DNA of 16,615 nucleotides from Bryobacterales bacterium (lineage in GTDB: Bacteria > Acidobacteriota > Terriglobia > Bryobacterales > Bryobacteraceae). Positions 7,818-16,615 of this stretch are shown piece after piece. The stretch is taken from NCBI GenBank assembly GCA_016721425.1, contig JADKID010000025.1, positions 1 to 16,615 of the forward strand, in the 5' to 3' direction. The notes below the pieces were generated by a model. It saw only the letters and a program-made list of their open reading frames with translations. It was not told where the DNA came from and did not search any database. The translations under genes were made by a program, and so were the position numbers. Position 1 is the stretch's first letter; each line of letters begins with the position of its first letter.

Positions 7818-7878
7818 AGGCCGCATTGGATCGCCTCTGGGGAGGAGTCACTCGGGGTGAGTCAATCCAATGCGGCCT
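7818..7878. repeat. 14-bp perfect inverted repeat with 33-nt spacer
   Basis: AGGCCGCATTGGAT (7818-7831) and ATCCAATGCGGCCT (7865-7878) are exact reverse complements, starting 8 nt after the small gene's stop. GAGTCA occurs twice in the spacer (7845-7850, 7859-7864). It may act as a terminator for the xseA operon, although the loop is long and no T-run follows, or mark the ends of a small element. Confidence 0.6.
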
Positions 7879-8323
7879 GCCCTTGTCAGGGCTTTGAGAT
7901 GGGGCCACGGCGGAACCGAATCCTTGAGCCTGTGTTCCCTAAACTCCTAGTGAAGATGCCGCGTTCAACTACCCTTCACCAAGCGAACCCGGGGACCACC
8001 GATACCCGCCATCTCAGGGGGAGATCAAAACCTTGATGACGACCTCGCGGATCAAAAATTACCCTCTGTTGCAACTTGCAACCGGTAGAACGAATGGAAG
8101 AGAACTCCAACACCGGCTCCCGCAAGCACGACGTTTCCAACTCCATTTCGCTCTCCCGATAAGCCCGTTACAGCAGAGGGCAGGTTTAAAGAGAGATCAT
8201 CAATTCGATTATGAGTGTAGCAAACTGATGGCCATCGATGCTGGAGAAAAAAGTCCTTTGTTATCAACAGTCGTGGCGGAGGCTGGCTGGGCCCGCGGGG
8301 TGAGTGGACGCAGGAGGTGTGGC
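7879..8323. other. Gene-free stretch with lower GC than its neighbours
   Basis: No reading frame on either strand looks like a real protein. The section from about 8040 to 8270 is visibly richer in A/T than adjacent genes, has the palindrome GTTGCAAC at 8068-8075 and holds the long imperfect hairpin described separately. The last ~50 nt form the leader of the next gene, with AGGAGGT at 8312-8318. Confidence 0.45.
8062..8180. other. 119-nt imperfect hairpin element (structured RNA or MITE-like)
   Basis: CCCTCTGTTGCAAC (8062-8075) pairs with GTTACAGCAGAGGG (8167-8180) over 14 positions with one G-U and one mismatch. Inside, 8083-8098 pairs with 8142-8158 (CGG/CCG, AGA/TCT, then CGAATGGA with TCCATTTCG, one bulge). 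The two stems are nested in one arm with an internal loop of 7 and 8 nt and an apical region of 43 nt. I recognise no known RNA family. The pairing was found by eye and its significance is unassessed. Confidence 0.4.
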
Positions 8324-9693
8324 ATGGTGACACAGGTTGGACTCAGCTTGGCCGCGATGTGGGTGTGCATGGCCCCGGCGATGGCCCAGGAGATCGACTA
8401 TCAGGTCTATAGTGAGCCGCCGCGGCTGCTGCTAAACGGCCGGCGGCTGAAATTGGTGAAGCGGGAGCGCGAGCGGGAGTCCATGCGCTGGCAGCAGTTT
8501 GACGCGCTGATGGCGGGCAAGGCGCGCATGACGGAGCCGGGCTTCACCCTGGCACTGTGGGGACGGTCACCGGCCAGGAGCGCCCTGCAAGGCCGCGGCA
8601 GAGTGGGCGGTGCAGGCGAACCCGGCGGCGGCGGCCGAGCTCCGGCAGATGGCTCTGGTGTACGACTGGTGCCAGGCGGCGGCGGGCGAAGCGCAATCGT
8701 CCATGCTGGCGCGGAAGCTGGTGGGTACCCTGACGGACCGGACGGAGCAGATGGCGGTGGTGCGGTCGCGGACGATGGCCGCGCTGGCTGTGGCCGATGT
8801 GGAGCCGCAGGTGTCGCAGGCCTACCTGAAATGGGCGGTGGAGGGGTGGTGGAAAGCGAAGATCGTGCCGCGCCTGAAGACAGAGCCGGGCGTCTTCGCC
8901 AGGCGCGAGAACCTCTACGCGATGATGGAGTTCCTCCACGTGGTGCGCGACAACCTGCGGGCGGACTTGCGCGAGGGGGCAGGGCAGTGGTTTGAGGATC
9001 TGGCGCCGATGCAGATGCTCTCCTACTACCCAAGGCCGTGGCCGGCGCCGGAGAACGAATACCGGGTGCCGGCGTATGTGGGCAAGGGCGAGCCGGATCT
9101 GCGCGAGGCGGCTTTCTCCCGTGCGGCGGAAACTGGCGATGGTGAGCTTCGACGTCAACGCCCTGCCGCACCAGTTTCTGCAAGGCTGGCTGATGCAGGA
9201 CCGTTTCCTGATGCGCGGTGACTTCGGCATCACCTATGAGTTCCTGTGGGCCAATCCTTATCAGCCGGGCCTCAGCTTCACCTACATGCCGGATCTCTTC
9301 CACGGACAGGGGCAACTGCTGGCTCGCGGCGGCTGGGATGAGGATGCCACCTGGTTTGGATATTGGGGCAGGCAAGCAGGCGTTTACGAACGGGCCCGCG
9401 TGGCGGTGAAACTGGACGGACGTCCGGCGCCGATGAACCTCGGTGCGGTCCAGGTGTTCTTCGCGTCCGCGGGGCTCAAGGTGGAGTCCGGTTGGCTGCC
9501 TCCGCCGGAGGAGGGTGCCAAGCCGGTGGAGGAGGTTGGTTTCCTGGTCGGCCTGGCGCCGGATACCCGATACGACGTCGAGGTGGACGACGAAGAGATG
9601 TACGAGGCCAAGACAGACTCCGGCGGGATTCTGGAGCTGAAGTTCGCACCGGGCCGCAAGGCCGGGGTGCGGCTGAAGAAGAGCGGCGGGTAA
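8324..9693 (+). CDS. Secreted heparinase-like (alpha/alpha-toroid) protein, frameshifted
   Basis: About 456 residues. ATG 8324 has an ideal AGGAGGT 5 nt upstream. A Sec signal peptide is visible (MVTQVGLSLAAMWVCMAPAM, cleavage likely after AMAQ). The mature start EPPRLLLNGRRLKLVKRERE resembles the PRLLL...RLRLLKRERE opening of heparinase/alginate-lyase-like alpha/alpha-toroid proteins. The middle is helical and Trp-rich (ALVYDWCQAAAGEAQ, QAYLKWAVEGWWKAKIVP), consistent with such a barrel. The last ~110 residues look beta-rich. Two frame changes, at about 8555-8585 and 9128, separate well-formed segments. I see no certain catalytic triad, so polysaccharide lyase activity is only inferred; it may be a non-catalytic relative. 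The next gene, 119 nt downstream, is also secreted but has its own promoter. Confidence 0.6.
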
Positions 9694-9738
9694 CTGCCGG
9701 TCAGGACTGCAATTCCGGGCCGCGCGATCGATCGTCCC

Positions 9739-9767
9739 TTGACCCTCCTGCGAACCGGCACTACAAT
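9739..9767 (+). promoter_or_regulatory. Sigma70-type promoter for the protease gene
   Basis: TTGACC (9739-9744) and TACAAT (9762-9767) are separated by exactly 17 nt, close to the housekeeping consensus. Transcription would begin near 9775, about 38 nt before the GTG start at 9813. An AGGAGGT at 9802-9808 lies between. Confidence 0.6.
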
Positions 9768-9812
9768 CTGTGCGGGTGGGAGTGGCCGCCCGCTTCGGCC
9801 CAGGAGGTAGAA

Positions 9813-12800
9813 GTGTTACGCCTCATCCTGCCGTGGGCAGTCCTCGTCGTTTTCGTCGCCCCCCCATTGACTGCACAGACGCCGTACCGAGGTGTTTTGG
9901 AGTGGATCGAGTTTCTGGAGTATCCGCTCACCTGCGGCACCGGGACAGGCACCAACTCCACGGTGGAGGTCAAACCGCCGGCCGCGACCGCCGTCGCCAC
10001 CCACACGGTGACCTGCGCCGGGTCGAGCATCACGTTGAATCTGGTTGCGGAGTTCCCTCTCGTCACTTCGCCCGCGGCCTTTGACACGCCAATCCGCAGG
10101 CAGATCACGTTTGAGGAGAGCCTGCGAACCAAGTTCAAAGTGACCGTGACCTACAATCACCCGGGCGCGAGAATGACGACGGTGGGGTGGGCCTTTCCCG
10201 CCTATGACATCCCGCCCAATCCCTACTCCGCGAGTTCCAACGGCACGTGCGAAGTCCCGCAACTGGTTGGAGGCGCGGGTAGCGGCACATGGTCTGTCAC
10301 CCAGTCCGTCGACTGCCTCCGGAACAAGGTGCATACCTATGGCGCGGTCGTAGTGAATGGAGAGTCTTTCAACTACTTTCAACCCTGGGCAGACGTGAGA
10401 GCGTCCATCGCGTGGGGCGGAACCGGGCCGAACCCGACGGATGAATTCGGTGGCCGGATCATCGCCAAGGCGTTCTACCGCATGGAGCCCGCGGACTCGG
10501 CGAAAGTGACCGTGGTCACACCCCCAGCCGGCCTACGGCAAGATCCGGGCCAGTTGATGTCCAACATCATCGCCGATGTGAACTATGAACTGGCGAGTCA
10601 AGAGAATGGGACGCTGAAGATATTGGTGGCGGACCAGGACGGCAAGCCGCTGCACGAGCCGGCGCCTATGGCGGTCAAGCGCGGCGCGGGACAAAGCAGG
10701 GTCAATCTGGGCCCGATCCAGGTGGAGCGGAATTCGACGGAGATTCGAGTCACCGCGGAACTGGTTGGCAATGCGCCGCAGAAGGCACTGTCCCAAAGCG
10801 CGCCGATCCGATATCCCGTTTCGGTCGATCTCAAGGCGATGCAAGTGGAGGCTATCCAGGTGGTACAGTCCGCCACCAACGGCATTCCGCTGGCCGCTGA
10901 TAACCCAACATTCCTTCGTTTCTATGGAACGGCCCAGGAACTGCGCAATCCCGTGTTCTCGGGCGCCAAGTGGCTGGTCCGGGCCTATCGAGACGACGAG
11001 GAGCTACCTGGTTCGCCCCTGTTGGCTGAAGATGATGACTGTAGCCTGGGCGAGGCGCTGAACCGCGACGACGAACACTACCTGAGGGCAATCATGCCTC
11101 CCGAATGGACCACGGCGGGCGCCACCCGTATCACGGCGGAGATCAATCCGCCTGACGAGTCTGCCTTCACGGAATCCAACCGAACGGACAACACGCTCGA
11201 CCTGGTCCTGAAATTTGGGGAGCGGCCCCGATTTGATCTCCGCTACCGCTCCATCTGCATTCAGCCGGGCGATCAGGCTCCAGAGTGCCCGCCCGCGCGG
11301 GGCTTTGATAGCGAGATTATGCATCTTGTCTCGCTGCTCCCTCTTCAGGGCGGTAGATTCAGCTATGAGGCGCTGCCGCTTCCGCCGAAGGTCTGGCGGT
11401 ATCCCCTGAAACGTCCGCGGATTGGGATCGTCTGCTGCTTGAGCTGCGTTCCTTCTACCAACTACAATCCCGCACTGGCTCTCAGTACCAGCAACTCGTG
11501 GGGTGGCTGCCGGCCGGCAGCCGGGGGGCTCTGCCAGACGGCGGTGTTCTCTCGGGGCTCTCCGATCCGATCGCGTACGGAGGAGGCGGCCATGCAGTTT
11601 TGGCAGCGTCGGGGAGGCTGGAAGAGGAACCCGAGGTAGAGCCATTTGTTCTCGCCCACGAGGTGGCGCATAACCTGGGGCTGACACATCCATACCCGCA
11701 GCCCGCCTGTGACCCGTCGCTCCCCGAGATGGTCACTGGCGAGATCAACATGCTGTTGGGCGTCTTCCATCCGAGCACGAGCTACCATGTGATGACGCCG
11801 TGCAGCACCGAAGCAGGCATTCGCCCTGACCAATACATGGCCATCTGGAACGGGCGATTCCTGCCGCCTTCGGGACCGCCGGAACCGCCTGCCGGTTTGC
11901 CTGCGGCTGGCGTCTCGCGAGCTGGAAAGGCGCCGGCCTCGGAGCTTCGCGAATGCGTGATGGTCAGCGGCACGGTGACACGCGAAGCGCTATCGGGCGT
12001 CATTGAAAAGGTTCTGAGGCTGGAGTGCCTGGCGCCCGGGCCTGCGGGGTCCAGCGGCGATTTCAGCTTGCGCTTCTTTGACGGCGACGGCGCGCCGCTT
12101 GGCCAGTGGCCTTTCCCGGTGTCGTTCGACATCAGGGAGTCCACCCAAGCTGTCGACTCGCGCAACTTCCTCATCGAGGCTGCGCTGCCTGCCGGGACTG
12201 CGCGCCTGGCCCTCTACCAAGGGGACAGGGAACTGGCCTCGCGGTCGGAGTCGCCATCAGCGCCGGCAATTCAGATTGATGCACCGGCAGCCGGTGACGT
12301 CTGGGCGGAGGGCAATCATGAGATCGTCTGGACGGCCAGCGACGCCGACAATGACCCGCTCACGTTCCTGCTGGAATACTCCTTTGATGGGGGTGAGACC
12401 TGGATTCCCATCGAAACCGACCTCACCGCCACCCGCTATCCCGTCGAGACGAAGTACCTTCAGGGAGGCAAGCGACTCTACCTGCGAATGGCCGCCAGCG
12501 ATGGATTCCGTTCCACGACGGCCCTCACCGGTCCGTTTGAGATAGCCCAGGTGCCTTCGGCCGTCATCGCTACAGAGCCACTCGACTTCATGAATGTCCT
12601 GCGCGGCCGCACGGCTCAGATCGGCCTGCCTGTTAGAAGCGCGGGCAGCGGGCCGCTGAACATCACGGCCGCCTCCACGACCGGTCCCTTCCGAATCAAG
12701 ACAGCACTGCCGTTGCGGATCATGAGCGGAGCCGCGGCGAACCTCATGATTGAATTCATGCCGCTGACGGCGGAGGCGCACTCGGGCCAGTTGCTGGTGA

Positions 12801-13185
12801 GTTCTGACGATGCCGCGGCGCAGGAGAATGAGATCGCGCTTGCCGGAATGGGAGTCACCGCCAACACGCCCGAGATGGAGATTGTCCCAGGTACTCTCGA
12901 CTTTGGCGAAGTGCCGGCCGGTCAGGAGGCAAAGCTCATTCTCAGCGTAGGCAACAGGGCCCAGCTGCGCTCTCGATTGACGGGATCAAATCGGATTCCG
13001 CCGCCTACTCCGTGTCCGTCCCGGAAATGCCCATCACGCTGGCCGCGCGCGCGAAGCTGGAACTGGCCGTCCGCTTTACGCCATCGAAGGCCGGTGAGAC
13101 GCCGGGTGCGGTGACCCTGTTGAGTAACGATCCAAAGCACACCACGGTCGTGATACAGGTGACGGGAAAGGGCGTGCAGCCGTAA
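9813..13185 (+). CDS. Large secreted metzincin-like metalloprotease with CARDB-like and ASH-like domains (frameshifted)
   Basis: About 1,123 residues. GTG 9813 has AGGAGGT 4 nt upstream and opens a signal peptide (MLRLILPWAVLVVFVAPPLT-AQ). In order: a Cys-containing beta-rich N-terminal region; a CARDB/adhesion-like domain at ~344-466 (VEAIQVVQSATNGIPLAADN, ending ESNRTDNTLDLVLKF); a zinc-protease domain with HEVAHNLGLTH at about residue 616 (11657-11689) and a downstream YHVMTPCS that fits a metzincin Met-turn; an Ig/FN3-like domain at ~815-905; and two ASH-type repeats from ~917 and ~1021 (EPLDFMNVLRG, GTLDFGEVPAGQEAKL). It probably acts extracellularly; the substrate is unknown. Frame changes occur near 11422 (one G missing, RPRDWDRLLLELRSFYQL restored) and 12962. 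The first one lies upstream of the protease motif. Confidence 0.75.
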
Positions 13186-13220
13186 CCGCAAGATGAAGCC
13201 GGCTTTCCGCCGGGAGCACG

Positions 13221-13580
13221 TCATAGATTCTCGGGGTGAACGACAGTGCGGGCGTCGGTGGCGTCGCCGGTGTTCAGGGTGCCGGCGGGCTCGAAGAGGA
13301 GGACGTGGACCTCTTCGGCGGCGACGGGGCGGTGCTCGATGCCTCGGGGGACGATGAGGAATTCGCCCTCGGTGAGGGAGACGGTGCGGTCCCGGAATTC
13401 CATCTGGAAGGTGCCGTGGAGGACGAGGAACATCTCGTCTTCAACGTCGTGCTTGTGCCAGACGAATTCGCCCTGGAACTTGACCAGCTTGACGTGCTGG
13501 CCGTTGAGCTCGCCGACGATGCGGGGGGCCCAATGGTCGGTGAAGAGGGCGAGCTTCGTTCGGAGGTTGACCTTGTCCAC
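13221..13580 (-). CDS. Cupin-domain protein
   Basis: 119 residues, a small single-domain cupin. Motif 1 is WHKHDVEDEMFLVLHG with likely metal ligands His42, His44 and Glu49; motif 2 is GEFLIVPRGIEHRP with His83. Such proteins bind a divalent metal and act as mannose-6-phosphate-isomerase-like sugar enzymes, dioxygenases or small-molecule sensors; the sequence does not say which. The GTG start (13578-13580) directly follows the TGA of the NIF3-like gene, so translation is probably coupled. It has no signal peptide and is intact, one of the few genes here without a frameshift. Its stop faces the protease stop across 35 nt, where only a weak 5-bp hairpin (13199-13213) is seen. Confidence 0.85.
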   Translation of the reverse strand: MDKVNLRTKLALFTDHWAPRIVGELNGQHVKLVKFQGEFVWHKHDVEDEMFLVLHGTFQMEFRDRTVSLTEGEFLIVPRGIEHRPVAAEEVHVLLFEPAGTLNTGDATDARTVVHPENL

Positions 13581-14433
13581 TCAGCGCACCTGCCAGAAGG
13601 GGTCCTTGGCGGCTACGAAGCTCACGGGGACCTCCTTGACGAAGCCCTTGAGCCACTCGGCGCAGTACTCCATGCCGGGCTGCTCGGATTCGATGTGGCC
13701 GATGAGGATGAGGGCCTTTTTCTTGCCCTGGGCGGCGGCGTCGGCGACGTATTCGATGGTCTCCCATTCGGGCACCTCTCCGATGACGGCGACATCGACG
13801 TCGTCCCGCCGGAGGGCTTTCATGTGGCCGGCGGGGCCGCCGGCTCCGGGCATCAGGGCCACGCGCTGCACGGACAGATCCGCAGGGCCGACGACGCGCA
13901 GGGCCTTGGGGCCGAGTTTGTTCTGGATCTCCAGGGCCAGTTGCTTCACGGTTGTTTTGGGAAGACTGAAGAGGCCCTTGGTGGTCTGATCCTGGTAGGA
14001 CTGCCAGCCCAGTTTGCGCGTGACGCCAACCATGATGCCATCTGGTTTCATCATGTGCCAGTGGTCGTGGAAGCGCCAGACCACCATCTTGTGTTCGCGG
14101 ATGAACTTCTCTTTTTCGGCCCATACCTTGTCACCGTCGGCAGACAGCGCGGCGGTCTGATCGAGGTGGCTGTAGAAGATGGGCTCGTGGGTGATGACGA
14201 GGTTTTGCCCTCGGCCGCGGCGCGCGCTGGAGCACGTCGTAGCCATCATGGTGGTGGCCACGCCGGTGACGACGGTGCCGGGATCCGGCCTTGAAGGTGT
14301 CCACGGTGTCGGCGCGCCACGCGACGCCGGTCTGTTTCTGGATGCGTTCGATGACGGCGCGGGCGGTGAGCGGCGCCTGGGCGGGGGGGGTGGCGGCGGC
14401 GAGGATGAGGAGGGAGAGGGTGCGGCAGATCAC
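13581..14433 (-). CDS. NIF3/DUF34-family protein with an apparent signal peptide (frameshifted)
   Basis: About 285 residues. GTG 14433 opens MICRTLSLLILAAATPPAQA, a probable Sec signal peptide, followed by PLTARAVIERIQKQTGVAWR. Family motifs are VVTGVATTMMAT, DVLQRA, NLVITHEPIFYSHLD (HE in place of the usual HH pair), WRFHDHWHMMKPDGI and, near the C-terminus, LILIGHIESEQPGMEYCAEW, which matches the GHxExE metal-site pattern of dinuclear-metal NIF3-like proteins. The biochemical role of DUF34 is poorly settled; metal-dependent hydrolase or cyclohydrolase-like functions have been proposed. Indels lie near 14283, 14240 and 14205; reading across them restores the family sequence. The start lies 16 nt after the PD40/TPR gene stop, and the TGA abuts the cupin GTG, so it sits inside an operon. 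Confidence 0.75.
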
Positions 14434-14449
14434 GAGGGCATTGTACCCC

Positions 14450-16214
14450 CTATTCGCGCCAGGGCATGGCCGACTGATAGCGCTGGATGCGGCGCTGGAT
14501 GATGGGGGCGCGGGCAGGTGCGGCGGCGATGGCGCGGCGGGCGGTAGCGATGGCTTCGTCGAAGCGGCCGTTTTCGGCGTAGGCGGCGGCCAGGGTGTCG
14601 AGCGAGGCGGCGTCGTTGGGGCCAGCGAGTGCGAGCGCCCGCGTGGCCAGGGTGAGCGATTCGGCGGGGTGGTGCAAGGCGGGATGGGTGGCCAGAATCC
14701 AGGCGGCTCCACGGAGCGCTATGGCGTCGTTGGGATTGAGGCGAAGGGACTCGCGCCAGTGGGCCAGCGCCGCATCGGTGCGCCTACTGGCGAGCAGGAG
14801 CGTCAGGTCCCGGTGGCGCTGCGCCGCAGGGTCCCCGGGGGCGATGTCGAGGAGGGCCTTCCATTGGGCGGCCGATTCCTCGAAGCGTTTCTCCTTCTCC
14901 AGATAGAGGGCGCGGTCGTAGAGGCGGTAGTAGTCAAAGGCAGGACCGCCGATGGACTGGAGGCCGCCGGGCGGGACGTTGACGAACTCCGGGAGGTTGA
15001 CGGCGCGGTTGGCGGCGGTGGAATTTTCGATGAGGATGGGCGGCGTGTCGTTGCCGTTTTCGTCGATGTGGGTGAGGTACATCTGCGTGTAGGGCGAGCG
15101 GGCTTTGGACGAGAAGACGAGCCAGCGGCCGTTGGGGGAGAAGCTGTGCCAGGAGTTCATGCGGGGCGTGTTGCAGTTCATGCGGCGGGCCTGGCCGCCG
15201 GTGGCGGGCACGATATAGAGTCGGCTATCGGGACGCATCAACTGGCCGTTGCGGGCCTGGACGTAAACCAGCCAGCGGCCATCGGGGAAGCTTGGGGAAG
15301 GTGTTGCTCATGCCGTTTTGCGAGGCTCCGGCGATGGGCGTGGCCTGGCCCCCGCGGCCGTTGTTGAAGGGGATGCTGTACAGGTCGTACTGGATCTGGA
15401 GTTCGTTGGGGTCGTTAGAGAACTTCGCCGGCGGGCGTCCGGGCGGATTGGGGTCCTGTGCCTTGGCGCGGGCGAAGACGGAGCGAATCGCCGCCGGGGC
15501 TCCAGACCGCGCCGAACTGGACGTAGGCGGGGTCGTCGGCGCCGGGGAGCGGCTGGAGGACGCCGGTATCGGGGCGGAACCAGGCGAGGAGGCCACGGGT
15601 GGGGAAGAAGACCTGGAGAAGCGGTAATCGGCGAAGTTGGCGACGTAGTAGTTGCTGGAGGTGGGCCGGGCGTATCGATGGTGGTGGCGTGGTGTCGCGC
15701 AGGCGCCATTTGACCAGGCGCACGGCGTATGGCGCGAGAGGCTGGATGGCACCGGTGGCGGTCTGGGCGGGCATGAGCGGGACGTCGCGATAGAAGATGG
15801 GCGCGCCGACGGGATCGGTGGATGTGCGGAGGCGGACCACTGCCTTGGAACCGTGCGTGCCTCCACGACGCCGGCGATGGTGAGGATGGCTTGGGCGGCG
15901 GTGGAGTGGCGCTGGATCTGCGCCCAGGTGGCCGGGCCGGGCTTCCAGGCGTGCTGGCGGGTGTCCACCGTGGGTGGCTGGTTTGCAGTGGAGACGCAAT
16001 CGGGATCGATCTCGCCGAGCTTGGGCCTGGGGCCGTTGGAGGCGAGGCGGATGGGCGCAGCACCGTTCGAGAAAGTGATCTGGATGGTCCAGGTCTTGGC
16101 CGCGGTGGTGTCGCGCCACAGGATGGTGGGCGGGGCGAAGCCGGGCGGGAAGAGGCGCCCTCGGCAGGGTAGTCGATAGTGACGGCGAGAGAGCCAGGGC
16201 GAGGAGAGAAGCAC
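14450..16214 (-). CDS. PD40 (TolB-type beta-propeller) and TPR protein, heavily frameshifted
   Basis: About 588 codons with at least six frame changes. The N-terminal part reads LAVTIDYPAEG, then RLFPPGFAPPTILWRDTTAA and KTWTIQITFSNGAAPIRLAS, an opening I associate with a PD40 family in Acidobacteria, Planctomycetes and Verrucomicrobia. Beta-propeller repeats follow (FGAVWSPGGDS, WHSFSPNGRWLVFSSKARSP, SRLYIVPATGGQARRMN). The C-terminal ~150 residues are TPR-like (AQWKALLDIAPGDPAAQRHR, ALAHWRESLRLNPNDAIALR, AAYAENGRFDEAIATARRAI). It probably works in the cell envelope as a protein-binding scaffold; no enzyme motif is seen. The GTG at 16214 is the likeliest start, 6 nt after the epimerase stop, with a poor ribosome site. 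The 14450-15241 portion is in one clean frame. Confidence 0.7.
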
Positions 16215-16220
16215 CTGTCT

Positions 16221-16615
16221 CTATTTTAGGGACTGGAAGCGGCGGAGCGCCTCGGCGGTGCCGGATTCGTAGGCATCGATGAGGCGGTCGAGCGCCGTAT
16301 CGGCCTCGGTGTCGATCAACTGGCGGGCAGGATCGGCGTCGAACCAGGCGAGTGTTTGGCGGATGCCCTGGGCGTACGGGGTGGTGGCAGTGAAGGTTGG
16401 GACCAGGCTCTGGAGCTTGAGTTGTCGAATACTGCGCTGACGGCTTTGTCGCCGAGGAGGCCGCCGAGCCGATCGGGCAGGCAGGCGCCGATGAAGTCTG
16501 AGGGGATGTGGACGATGTGCGGCTCCACTCCGGCTGAGGCGGCAGTGATGTGGAAGATCTGGTTCCAGGTGAGGACCTCATCGGTGGTGATGTGGAAGGC
16601 CTGCCCGATGGCCTG
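16221..16615 (-). CDS. NAD-dependent epimerase/dehydratase-like protein, C-terminal part
   Basis: The gene runs out of the window, leaving about 132 C-terminal residues. QAIGQAFHITTDEVLTWNQI, FHITAASAGVEPHIVHIPSD and LLGDKAVSAVFDN fit the substrate-binding half of extended short-chain dehydrogenases/NAD-dependent epimerases, where a 'DE..TW.QI' segment and a 'K...D.SK' segment are common. After a one-base loss near 16420 the frame continues KLQSLVPTFTATTPYAQGIR and TLAWFDADPARQLIDTEADT to TAG (16221-16223). The Rossmann NAD site and catalytic YxxxK lie outside. Likely a cytoplasmic sugar-nucleotide or related epimerase; specificity unknown. It is the first visible gene of the leftward cluster. 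Confidence 0.8.

Noticed and set aside
8052..8333. 93-codon minus-strand frame with a hydrophobic GNVVLAGAGVGVLF stretch
   Set aside because: Reads through the imperfect hairpin, lacks a ribosome site and has no recognisable homology; probably chance.
8407..9375. 322-codon minus-strand open frame opposite the secreted toroid-like gene
   Set aside because: Pro/Arg/Ser-rich shadow sequence; the plus strand has the signal peptide, the ribosome site and the family-like start.
13186..13220. Bidirectional terminator between the convergent protease and cupin genes
   Set aside because: Only a 5-bp stem (CCGGC/GCCGG at 13199-13213) and no T-run; too weak to call.
13236..14294. 352-codon plus-strand open frame opposite cupin and NIF3
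   Set aside because: It is the antisense shadow of two recognisable minus-strand genes and is of very low complexity.

Overview
The window is GC-rich bacterial chromosome. The gene content suggests an Acidobacteriota member of the Solibacter/Bryobacter type: a secreted repeat-type protein, a small family starting with an ANRAN...GKARSSRNA motif, a PD40/TPR protein opening with a YPAEG...LFPP segment, and two glutamine synthetase genes back to back. This assignment comes from remembered family resemblance, not a search, so it is moderate at best. No rRNA, tRNA or CRISPR array was seen.

Layout. Bases 1-576 hold the 3' end of a surface/secreted-type protein, ending in a perfect 14-bp hairpin and a 14-nt palindrome. 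Bases 844-1748 (minus) are a decayed IS1380-family transposase with an internal deletion. Bases 1972-3107 (plus) carry two adjacent small genes of unknown function; the first has a 15-bp tandem repeat in its 5' end. A canonical glnA (minus, 3030-4438) and a divergent glutamine-synthetase-like gene (plus, 4662-6090) share the 223-nt region between them. A strong hairpin terminator follows, then xseA (6182-7498) and a small zinc-ribbon-like gene (7519-7810). A 513-nt gap (7811-8323) contains a 14-bp inverted repeat and a 119-nt imperfect hairpin of unknown nature. Two secreted proteins follow: an alpha/alpha-toroid, heparinase-like protein (8324-9693) and an approximately 1,120-residue metzincin-like protease with CARDB-like and ASH-like domains (9813-13185), the latter behind a good sigma70-type promoter. 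On the minus strand, reading right to left, lies a tight four-gene cluster: the end of an NAD-dependent epimerase, a PD40/TPR protein, an apparently exported NIF3/DUF34 protein, and a cupin.

Nearly every gene, including the housekeeping glnA and xseA, is interrupted by 1-2 nt indels that leave family-typical sequence intact on both sides in different frames. I therefore read this as an uncorrected long-read or low-coverage sequence and annotate these genes as whole CDSs with frameshifts. Only the IS1380 copy, which lacks about 100 codons of its core, is called a pseudogene.

I did not find a clearly new multi-gene system. The observations most worth checking are the divergent glutamine synthetase with a changed metal-site residue, the exported NIF3 protein in its operon, and the structured element at 8062-8180.
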